From: JAVBKA01 sp031546715
GTDB taxonomy: Bacteria; Bacillota; Clostridia; Oscillospirales; UBA929
DNA length: 15,310 bases
Assembly: GCA_031546715.1 (NCBI GenBank)
Contig: JAVBKA010000090.1
Span: 1 to 15,310 of the forward strand
Reading direction: 5' to 3'
Position numbers and translations under genes: made by a program. Each line of letters starts with the position of its first letter. Within the stretch, counting starts at the first letter, position 1. The notes under the pieces are model-generated. The model ran no database searches. It was given only the letters and a program-made list of their open reading frames with translations, and had not been told where the DNA came from. Shown here piece by piece: positions 8,192 through 14,266 of this stretch.

Positions 8192-9045
8192 ATTGCGTCT
8201 TTCCGACTTTTAATACACTATTATTTTGTACACCTAACCGCCAGAAATACCAGGAATACATAATTGTAAGAATCCGTCGGCACTAACGCCCACTGGCCAC
8301 CCAAAAACAGTCGTAATTCGCCCTACGCGGAAGAAAGAATCTATTTGATTATCGTCCATGACGAAAATTTGCAATATATTCTCTTCATCAAATTTTGCTT
8401 CAATAATGTAATAGTCCTTTGTAACGCCAGCAATTTGACTTTTTTCATCATCAGCATTAAACCTTGTCATTTTTGTTATTTCTGCAGTGTGGTAAAATAT
8501 TGATTCTCCCCAATAATTTGATAACGAGTCAATGACCTCACTCGGAACAATGTCGTAATATGTATCAATAGGGACTTCTCCATCCTCCAAACTTTCTATA
8601 CCTTGACGTAGAGTTTGTATATTTTGGTTTTCAGTGGCATCAAGGGTTTCTGTGTCCCATGGCAGGTTTTTCAACACCTTAAGGCCCTTTGCAAAATACT
8701 CTCGAAGTTCTCTATATACTCGCGCTTGTTCTTCTTCTGTAACAACACTGCCCCCGTTTTTAGGATCAATTATCGCCGGAATAATTTCATCATCACTTAC
8801 GCTAGGGCTAATGCCGGGACTATAACTCGGGCTACCGCTCGGACTGAATGTTGATGGACCTAATGTCACATCAGAATCTACAGAATTGGTGTCTTGCGTA
8901 CCTTGGCTAGCAGTTACAGTTGACGGTTGCAACGTACAAGCACAGCATATTAGTAACAATACCATAAGTACTGCGAGCTTCATAGTAAATTTCCTCATTT
9001 CGTTAATTATTCATAAATACATTTATCATTCTGCCTTCGTAAAGC
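8192..9045. repeat. Tandem duplication unit, distal copy
   Basis: This unit holds one lipoprotein gene plus conserved edges. Its left edge, 8192-8248, matches 9046-9102 at 56 of 57 bases (mismatch at 8199/9053). Its right edge, 8993-9047, is identical over 55 bases to 9837-9891. The junction between units shares only AT. The coding part between the edges is clearly more diverged. Confidence 0.9.
8234..8983 (-). CDS. Lipoprotein, distal paralogue of a tandem pair
   Basis: The 249-residue product starts MKLAVLMVLLLICCACTLQ: a short signal with a Cys-rich lipobox-like end, most likely lipidated at Cys16 behind Ala15. The lipobox is atypical, with Cys at -2 and -3. A Ser/Pro-rich linker (SPSGSPSYSPGISPS) follows, leading to a conserved domain that begins IIDPKNGGSVVT and ends GWPVGVSADGFLQLCIPGISGG. 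I do not recognise this domain. An ATG 15 bases upstream (8998) lies inside the ribosome site ATGAGGAAA. The aligned paralogue starts at the equivalent of 8983, so 8983 is chosen. The stop is TAG. It would sit on the outer membrane-face surface near the ABC proteins encoded upstream; immunity or substrate binding is inference. No terminator is evident after it, so transcripts may run on to 7541. Confidence 0.85.
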   Translation of the reverse strand: MKLAVLMVLLLICCACTLQPSTVTASQGTQDTNSVDSDVTLGPSTFSPSGSPSYSPGISPSVSDDEIIPAIIDPKNGGSVVTEEEQARVYRELREYFAKGLKVLKNLPWDTETLDATENQNIQTLRQGIESLEDGEVPIDTYYDIVPSEVIDSLSNYWGESIFYHTAEITKMTRFNADDEKSQIAGVTKDYYIIEAKFDEENILQIFVMDDNQIDSFFRVGRITTVFGWPVGVSADGFLQLCIPGISGG

Positions 9046-9047
9046 AT
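9003..9047 (-). pseudogene. Duplicated 3' tail of the membrane-anchored protein gene
   Basis: On the minus strand these 45 bases read MLYEGRMINVFMNN and TAA, exactly the end of the gene whose intact copy ends at 9847. The tail was carried along when the lipoprotein unit was duplicated. It is a fossil of the event, not a gene. Confidence 0.9.
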
Positions 9048-9890
9048 TGCGTTTTTCCGACTTTTAATACACTATTATTTTGTACACCTAACCGCCAGAA
9101 ATTCCAGGAATACATAATTGTAAATATCCGTCAGGGCTAACGCCCACCGGCCAGCCAAAAACATTAGTAAATCGTCCCACCTGGAAAAACGAATCTATTT
9201 GGTTATCGTCCATGACGAATATCTGGATTGTATTCTCTTCGTCAAATTTTGCCTCGATGATGTAATAGTCATCTGTTACACCCGCAATTTGGCTTTCTTC
9301 GTCCTCATTGTTAAACCTTGTCATGCTTGTGATTTCTCTATTGTGATAAAACATAGCCTCTCCAAAATAATCAGATAAAGAATTTATAACCTCGCTAGGA
9401 ACAACATTATGAAATGTCCAAGTTGGTACATCGTACTCCATGTTTTCAATTCCTTGACGTAGTGTTTGAATATTTTGATTTGCACTAGCGTCAAGGGTTT
9501 CCATGTCCCATGGCAGATTTTTCAGCACCTCAAGCCCTTTTGCAAAATATTCTCGAATCTCTTCTCTTGATTTCGCTAGTTCTTCGTCCGTAACAACGCT
9601 GCCCCCGTTTTTGGGATCAATTATCACAGGGATAACTTCATTATCACCTACACTAGTGCTAATGCTAGGATTAGCACTAGGACTAAAGCTGGAGGGGCTA
9701 ATTGTCAAGGCAGGCTTTTCAGAATTTGTGTCCGGCGGATCTTGGCTAACAGTTACATTTGACGGCTGCAATGTACAGGCACAACAAAGTGCCTGCAACA
9801 ATATCATAAGTGCTGCAAGCTTTTTCATACAGTTTCCCTCATTTCGTTAATTATTCATAAATACATTTATCATTCTGCCTTCGTAAAGCA
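9046..9890. repeat. Tandem duplication unit, operon-proximal copy
   Basis: This unit contains the second lipoprotein gene and, at its right edge (9837-9890), the last codons of the intact membrane-anchored protein gene. Because that gene is complete here, this is probably the ancestral location. Unit lengths are 854 and about 845 bases. The difference comes from small insertions and deletions in the coding part. Confidence 0.88.
9088..9828 (-). CDS. Lipoprotein, operon-proximal paralogue
   Basis: The 246-residue product starts MKKLAALMILLQALCCACTL, a signal with the same CCAC lipobox-like end (Cys18 likely lipidated). A Ser-rich linker is less Pro-rich than in the paralogue. The domain IIDPKNGGSVVT...REYFAKGLEVLKNLPWD...EAKFDEENTIQIFVMDDNQIDSFF...CIPGISGG aligns along its whole length with the distal copy at roughly three quarters identity by eye. 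The most variable stretch is around residues 125-150. The ribosome site GAGGGA lies 18 bases after the stop of the preceding gene, so it is the next gene of the ABC operon. The stop is TAG. The family is unrecognised. A surface role beside the transporter, such as immunity or scavenging, is inference. Confidence 0.88.
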   Translation of the reverse strand: MKKLAALMILLQALCCACTLQPSNVTVSQDPPDTNSEKPALTISPSSFSPSANPSISTSVGDNEVIPVIIDPKNGGSVVTDEELAKSREEIREYFAKGLEVLKNLPWDMETLDASANQNIQTLRQGIENMEYDVPTWTFHNVVPSEVINSLSDYFGEAMFYHNREITSMTRFNNEDEESQIAGVTDDYYIIEAKFDEENTIQIFVMDDNQIDSFFQVGRFTNVFGWPVGVSPDGYLQLCIPGISGG

Positions 9891-10581
9891 TATCTCCAAT
9901 ATATACACCATGACTTAGGTCAAAGTCTCCAATGGATGATATTTGCTTATTTTCAGTTCCCTTTTTGCTAGGATATATTACTGCAAATTCAGCAGAGGTT
10001 TTTTTCAAATAGCCATAATAATGAATCCAAAGGTCATAATCACTTTTAGGCGTAAATGAGCCAATAATTAGCGGGTCAGTTACAATCTCGGCAGAAACCA
10101 GCGTCCCTTGCGGAATGTAGGCGTTACCACGTATTAATTTATCATACACAGAAACCTCACCTTCATCATTTGGGTAAAAATTTCTGTAAATAAAAAATTT
10201 GCTTAAAAGCACATTTTGAAATATATCTCCAGCAGCTTTGAGGTTTTTTGGGTCAAGTAAGTCGAGAGTGCCGTCACTCCATTCATACTTAGAAAGATAC
10301 TCCTGTTCTCTTGTTACAAGTTTAATTCGGTAGATTGGAATTGTATCCAAATAATTAGGATTTTCTGCCTGCTGTATATATAATTCTCGTGCTCGTTCGA
10401 TTCGCCTATCTGTATTGATAGCATCACGATAGGCAAAAAATATGAAAATTGCACCAGCGATGGTTAGAGTAGCTAATCCCAAATATTTATATTGCGGCTT
10501 TCTGCAATATAATTTCCATGCCGCTACCGCAATTGCAAAAAATACTATGAACGCAAGAATTGACAAATACGTACTAATCAT
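9847..10581 (-). CDS. Membrane-anchored protein with extracytoplasmic domain, unknown family
   Basis: The 244-residue product has two N-terminal membrane helices (about 4-24 and 33-50) separated by a short basic loop (KLYCRKPQYK). A long soluble region of about 190 residues follows, reading TIPIYRIKLVTREQEYLSKY...GNAYIPQGTLVSAEIVTDPLIIGSFTPKSDYDLWIHYYGYLK. It ends DLSHGVYIGDMLYEGRMINV. With a short cytoplasmic loop, the domain would lie on the cytoplasmic or external side depending on which way the hairpin inserts. No known domain is recognised. Its start overlaps the ABC ATPase stop by 8 bases (ATGATTAG), so the two are translationally coupled and the protein is probably a transporter accessory. 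A GAGGGA ribosome site precedes the ATG. Its last 14 codons are repeated between the two lipoprotein genes. Confidence 0.85.
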   Translation of the reverse strand: MISTYLSILAFIVFFAIAVAAWKLYCRKPQYKYLGLATLTIAGAIFIFFAYRDAINTDRRIERARELYIQQAENPNYLDTIPIYRIKLVTREQEYLSKYEWSDGTLDLLDPKNLKAAGDIFQNVLLSKFFIYRNFYPNDEGEVSVYDKLIRGNAYIPQGTLVSAEIVTDPLIIGSFTPKSDYDLWIHYYGYLKKTSAEFAVIYPSKKGTENKQISSIGDFDLSHGVYIGDMLYEGRMINVFMNN

Positions 10582-11227
10582 TCCGTTCCCTCTTAGTTAA
10601 ATCCTCGGTAAGAACGCCTCTCTCCATTTCAAATACTCTATCGCAAAGCATGTCGATGTCATCAGAAATGTGACTGCAAATTAAAATGGTTATCCCCTTT
10701 GACTTCATCTCTTGCAGCATGTTGCGAACAAAAACAACACCTTCTTTATCTAATGCATTCATCGGTTCGTCCAAGATTAACAGCGTTGGACTTTCCATAA
10801 TCGCTTGCGCAAAAGCCAACCTTTGCTTCATGCCCAGTGAAAAAGCTTTCACTTTCTTTTTATTATGTGGGTCAAGACCTACCTTGCGTATTACCTCTTC
10901 AATCTCAGTGCGTCCTATTTTTTTCCGAATTTCCGCTAAAAGCGTTAAGTTGTCTACGGCTGACATGTATGGAATAAAGGCAGGTTTTTCGATTATAATT
11001 CCTGTATCAGGAGGAAAATCGATATCCTTGCCAATAGTTTTCCCATTGACAGTAATCGAACCTGAGTTAAGTGAAATAAAGCCACATATAGCTTTCATTA
11101 GCATAGTTTTTCCTGAACCGTTACGACCAATAAAGCCGTATGTCTTTCCGTCTTCTATTGTAAGATTTATAATGTCGAGAATTTTTTGACCTTTGATTTC
11201 CTTGCAAGCATTTGAAATATGTATCAT
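10574..11227 (-). CDS. ABC transporter ATP-binding protein (BcrA/LanF-like exporter ATPase)
   Basis: The 217-residue ATPase is complete. Walker A GRNGSGKT is at 34-41, a variant signature FSLGMKQR at 129-136, Walker B LLILDEP at 149-155 with Glu154, the D-loop NALD at 157-160, and switch His186 in CSHISDD. The Q-loop position carries IIEKPAFIPYMSA, with Glu instead of Gln, a pattern common in bacitracin/lantibiotic-immunity and ABC-2-type exporter ATPases. The C-terminus is short and has no regulatory domain. Its ATG overlaps the stop of the third permease (ATGA), and its TAG lies inside the next start. One ATPase probably dimerises and drives one or more of the three membrane proteins encoded upstream. 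The cargo is not visible; the secreted protein at the head of the operon is a candidate, or a toxic peptide for self-protection. Confidence 0.93.
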   Translation of the reverse strand: MIHISNACKEIKGQKILDIINLTIEDGKTYGFIGRNGSGKTMLMKAICGFISLNSGSITVNGKTIGKDIDFPPDTGIIIEKPAFIPYMSAVDNLTLLAEIRKKIGRTEIEEVIRKVGLDPHNKKKVKAFSLGMKQRLAFAQAIMESPTLLILDEPMNALDKEGVVFVRNMLQEMKSKGITILICSHISDDIDMLCDRVFEMERGVLTEDLTKRERND

Positions 11228-11952
11228 AGAATATCCCCTTTTTGTTTATTCAAATGAACGACTATTGACATAATCAAGAGTGCCACGCAATCAAAAAAGA
11301 TAAGTCCACCTGGGGAGGCAAATCCAATTGTGAATCGATAGCCAATTAAAGGCAGCATCGCCCATATAGCGACAATGATCAGACTTAGAATAATTCCTGC
11401 ATATACACCACGAATAACAGAGGTAAGTAGCTGTAGGAATGTAACGATAAATAAAACCGCCAAATGGTGGACAAAAAACATGGGGGTAATCGATGGGTAA
11501 TATCCCCAAAAAACGGTGTTTGTACTGCCAAATCCGCGTATTAACCCAAAGAAAACGTATAGAAGCAAATTAAACATTATAGTCGAGGCAAGTACGATTA
11601 TTGCTTGATTTCGTACATGGTCATTCAACCACCGTGATTTCTTTGTATAACGAATTAAAGGGTAGTACTTAATCCCAAAGACATTGACCTGCTGATACAT
11701 GGCACAAAGATAAACTATACTCATAAATGGAAGCGCAATAAAGAAAAGATGTGTTATGTTAAAGTCAATATCAATGCCCAATGGTTTCAATCCATAAAAA
11801 AACAAAAAGCAGTCAGATGCAGAGAGGTTATATCCCTGCAATACGTAGACCGAGGCGGTTTTGTCTATAACGTATGCACATATCAAGCTGACCATTGGTA
11901 TACCAAACAGCAGCCCCCTTGACATGGTTCTTTTGATCGCTATCTTTAGCAC
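11224..11952 (-). CDS. ABC-2-type membrane protein (permease 3)
   Basis: The 242-residue product has about six hydrophobic segments (near 13-30, 66-86, 115-137, 155-180, 184-207 and 217-233). The first large cytoplasmic loop contains PLIRYTKKSRWLNDHVRNQ, which resembles PTVLLRYNSKLKWFRALFIQ of the neighbouring permease and probably forms the coupling helix that meets the ATPase. An ATG at 11973 is possible. The GGAGGGG ribosome site lies within that extension, 4 bases before GTG 11952, so GTG is preferred. The product then begins MLKIAIKRTMSRGLL, like a typical basic lead-in to the first helix. The stop overlaps the ATPase start. It is probably half of an exporter channel with permease 2. Confidence 0.85.
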   Translation of the reverse strand: MLKIAIKRTMSRGLLFGIPMVSLICAYVIDKTASVYVLQGYNLSASDCFLFFYGLKPLGIDIDFNITHLFFIALPFMSIVYLCAMYQQVNVFGIKYYPLIRYTKKSRWLNDHVRNQAIIVLASTIMFNLLLYVFFGLIRGFGSTNTVFWGYYPSITPMFFVHHLAVLFIVTFLQLLTSVIRGVYAGIILSLIIVAIWAMLPLIGYRFTIGFASPGGLIFFDCVALLIMSIVVHLNKQKGDIL

Positions 11953-11965
11953 AGTTCCCCTCCAG

Positions 11966-12730
11966 TCAATCATGAATAAAAATATTTTTAGCTAAAATCG
12001 GCAAGGCAAAAACTGCACAAGATGTTAGTACCAAAGGTGTGAAAATTGCTATACTTATATTACTTAAAAAATTGTCAGTCAAAAAAAAGCTTATGTTAAT
12101 GCTTGCAGTAAAAATAAATGGTTTGAATGATATATATGGTGGAGTTGATATGAGCACAAGTCCTGCAAGCGTGGTGTAAGTAAAGACGGTTATGTAAGAA
12201 AAAACGGCATTTTTCCAAGCAGCCAGTAGAATAAACAGAAAACCAATAAATATAGCCAATGAAAGCCGAGCCAAGACAGATATTCCTATCACTGTCAGTG
12301 GTGTAAACTTGCTCAACGCCGTCCCTTTCCAACTCCACGAGCTTGGAACGCCAAAGTGAATTGCGCTAACAAAAAATGCAATCAGCAGAAAACAGAAAAT
12401 AAATAACACCGACCAAATGATATTTTGAATAAATAGCGCACGAAACCACTTTAGTTTTGAATTGTAACGCAAAAGCACAGTGGGTTGTAAAAACCGAAGA
12501 TAAATAGTATAAAATAAAAAAAGAAGGCTACTCCAGTATTGCAGTGGGAAAAAGATACCGTCAACGAGAATCATGAACATACCAAACCAAAAATCCTGTT
12601 GGGTTGAAGACACTACTCTCATTATTCCTTGCTCAGCAAAATGGATGTTAATGTAAAATACTAAAGGCAACGTAAGCAGAGCGTAAATCCATGGAATACG
12701 TTCGTATGACCAAAATTTAAGCTTACCCAT
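11966..12730 (-). CDS. ABC-2-type membrane protein (permease 2, DUF2705-like by eye)
   Basis: The 254-residue, very hydrophobic product has about six membrane segments (near 12-30, 48-78, 100-124, 145-170, 176-196 and 225-247). The loop LLRYNSKLKWFRAL (about 86-99) carries the RYxxKxxW pattern shared with permease 3. I recall this loop from small DUF2705-type permeases in bacteriocin-like Firmicute loci, but that is memory, not a search. Its ATG overlaps the stop of permease 1 by 8 bases, with AGAAGG upstream. Its stop is 14 bases before the GTG of permease 3. The close packing with the ATPase argues for a multi-subunit ABC exporter. It has no enzymatic motif of its own. Confidence 0.85.
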   Translation of the reverse strand: MGKLKFWSYERIPWIYALLTLPLVFYINIHFAEQGIMRVVSSTQQDFWFGMFMILVDGIFFPLQYWSSLLFLFYTIYLRFLQPTVLLRYNSKLKWFRALFIQNIIWSVLFIFCFLLIAFFVSAIHFGVPSSWSWKGTALSKFTPLTVIGISVLARLSLAIFIGFLFILLAAWKNAVFSYITVFTYTTLAGLVLISTPPYISFKPFIFTASINISFFLTDNFLSNISIAIFTPLVLTSCAVFALPILAKNIFIHD

Positions 12731-13595
12731 TAAGAACCTTCTCTTTCCTACAATACCTTAGCATAACTGCAATTGACACTACAATTGTTGTAAAAAGTGA
12801 TACAAGCAGAGGTGAAATCGATCTCATACTTTCGTTAAAGTATGAAAGATCCGCATATCCATTTAACCCTACAAAATCAAACAGGGCGTATGCACCATAT
12901 GAATAGAGTAATGGGAAAAATATCAAGATAACCTTACGATCTACGGCAAAAGAAACAATAAATGACAGTAACGCTTTAAAAAAATATCCCAGAGATGATA
13001 CAATAAGCATAAGCAAAAACATATAAATTGCATCATTCTCAAATGAACGCAATTGAAAGAAATCTTCTGGCGTAGACTGAAACTTTTGCATCAGAGGAAA
13101 TCTTGATGGTGCAAAAGCTAACGCCCCTCCCCATAAAACCAGTCCGGGTATGAGAGTTATTAGCCAACCGGATAGAGATGTCGCCACCGCTTCACAAGTA
13201 AAATACTTATTCACTCCAGTTCGCAATGCCATCAACCGCGAAAACCCAGATTTTCGTTCATCAAAAAATGCTAAACATGGCAAAACAATAAGAACATTTG
13301 CTAATAGATGAAACAGTGAAAGCGCATAATGCATATATGTATAAAAGCTAAAAGCTTGAGACGAAATTACATCGATAGAATCCTGTCTATCTCTTGACGC
13401 GGCAGCTTCCGATAGGACACCTGGTAAATTTCTGGTAAAGAAATGCTCTCCGCTTTTAATCTGAAAATATGCTTCGATTTCCGGAGAAGCAAGAACGGCA
13501 TGAGAAATAAGCATAATTAATACAGACACTGCTACTATTAATAAATTAGTTCGATTAATAAGCCGCCTTTTGAGAATTGTAAAAAAAAGAGACAT
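12723..13595 (-). CDS. ABC-2-type membrane protein (permease 1) with extracellular loop
   Basis: The 290-residue product begins MSLFFTILKRRLINRTN, a basic lead-in to the first helix (about 17-35). A polar extracytoplasmic stretch of about 50 residues follows, then five further helices. The motif FFDERKSGFSRLMALRTGVNKYF (110-132) matches the cytoplasmic coupling loop of ABC-2-type exporters (DExxSG...R...). An upstream ATG at 13700 would add 35 residues, but these span the intergenic hairpin and lack a ribosome site. GGAGATGA sits about 5 bases before ATG 13595, which decides the start. It is the first gene after the secreted protein and is coupled by overlap to permease 2. It differs in sequence from permeases 2 and 3, so it may form a separate channel half. 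Confidence 0.86.
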   Translation of the reverse strand: MSLFFTILKRRLINRTNLLIVAVSVLIMLISHAVLASPEIEAYFQIKSGEHFFTRNLPGVLSEAAASRDRQDSIDVISSQAFSFYTYMHYALSLFHLLANVLIVLPCLAFFDERKSGFSRLMALRTGVNKYFTCEAVATSLSGWLITLIPGLVLWGGALAFAPSRFPLMQKFQSTPEDFFQLRSFENDAIYMFLLMLIVSSLGYFFKALLSFIVSFAVDRKVILIFFPLLYSYGAYALFDFVGLNGYADLSYFNESMRSISPLLVSLFTTIVVSIAVMLRYCRKEKVLNG

Positions 13596-13629
13596 AGAAT
13601 CATCTCCATCTTTCCGAAAGTAACCTAAA

Positions 13630-13665
13630 TTACTACCTTTTGAGCAAACGCACAAAAGGTAGTAA
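13630..13665 (-). promoter_or_regulatory. Perfect 12-bp hairpin between secreted-protein gene and transporter genes
   Basis: TTACTACCTTTT (13630-13641) and AAAAGGTAGTAA (13654-13665) are exact inverted repeats with a 12-base loop. No T-run follows on the minus strand, so it is not a standard terminator. Such stems between the first, highly expressed gene and transporter genes often act as RNA processing, stability or partial-attenuation sites. That role is inferred here. Confidence 0.75.
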
Positions 13666-13721
13666 CTATATAAAACATCACTTTCAAGCTGATTATTCAT
13701 TTATTGCTATGGGCGAGTATC

Positions 13722-14168
13722 CTAATAGGCGTCCGGTGACCATGACCCATTAATAGTACCTGCAGATGTTCCGGCTTGATTCCAGCTAAATTCAGCCCGA
13801 ATCCCCCAACTTTTAACATCCGTTCGTGAATACGGAATTTCCGTGCGAGTATATGCTGTCACTGCACTTAATGAACCGACTAATAATGAAGGACCGCTAT
13901 CCCACATACGAAGCCGTGTGTCAAATTTATTGCTGTTGGTAACAAAGCCATCGGGATAAGTACCCTGACTTTTTACTGTATTAACAATAGCAGCGGTCGA
14001 CACATTATCCTTTATTAAGTATTTTGTTGCACTTTGGTCACCAGTACCCCACGCATAAGTCACCGCCGAGAACGAAAAAACTTCAACCTCTCTTGCTGCA
14101 AGCGACGGGATGGCAAACATTGCGACCACGCAGACAGAAACGATAATGCCAATAATTTTTTTTCGCAT
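13722..14168 (-). CDS. Small secreted protein, Trp-rich and Cys-free; candidate bacteriocin-like or signalling product
   Basis: The 148-residue precursor begins MRKKIIGIIVSVCVVAMFAI and has a signal-peptidase I site after SLA at about residue 24. The mature part of about 124 residues has no Cys, five Trp, many Ser/Thr/Tyr, and ends GTINGSWSPDAY. That is a beta-rich composition. The ending resembles small secreted DUF2712/lactococcin-972-like proteins encoded beside ABC exporters in Firmicutes, but I cannot assign it to a family. AAGGAG lies 7-8 bases before the ATG and a consensus TATAAT lies 33 bases before it, so it is the first gene of the operon. The hairpin just downstream could raise its level over the transporter genes. 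The divergent RRNPP-like regulator is its likely controller. Toxin, biofilm or surface protein remain alternatives. Confidence 0.82.
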   Translation of the reverse strand: MRKKIIGIIVSVCVVAMFAIPSLAAREVEVFSFSAVTYAWGTGDQSATKYLIKDNVSTAAIVNTVKSQGTYPDGFVTNSNKFDTRLRMWDSGPSLLVGSLSAVTAYTRTEIPYSRTDVKSWGIRAEFSWNQAGTSAGTINGSWSPDAY

Positions 14169-14200
14169 GGTATCTCTCCTTTTGTATTTTGAAAGTAATG

Positions 14201-14229
14201 ATTATACAAAAAAAGATGCTTGTAATGCT
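14201..14229 (-). promoter_or_regulatory. Promoter of the secreted-protein/ABC operon with candidate operator
   Basis: On the minus strand a perfect TATAAT (14206-14201) lies 33 bases before the ATG. At 17 bases spacing the -35 position reads AGCATT, a poor match, which suggests an activator is needed. AGCAT is directly repeated with a 9-base period (14229-14225 and 14220-14216) across this -35 region. The RRNPP-like regulator encoded 37 bases away is the obvious candidate to bind it. Confidence 0.55.
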
Positions 14230-14248
14230 CTCAATTTGGTGATAGTAT
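14220..14248 (+). promoter_or_regulatory. Possible promoter of the RRNPP-like regulator
   Basis: TTGTAA (14220-14225) and TAGTAT (14243-14248) have a 17-base spacing and each matches four of six consensus positions. The predicted start would lie right at the ribosome site, so the leader would be very short. It overlaps the AGCAT repeats, allowing shared or autogenous control. Confidence 0.35.
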
Positions 14249-14266
14249 TACACTGAGGTGACAATA

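Noticed and set aside
8160..8233. Terminator after the distal lipoprotein gene
   Set aside because: Only 3-base stems can be drawn and no hairpin with a T-run is present on the minus strand.
13596..13700. Upstream start giving permease 1 an extra 35 residues
   Set aside because: It would translate through the intergenic hairpin, has no ribosome site, and the GGAGATGA site points to ATG 13595.
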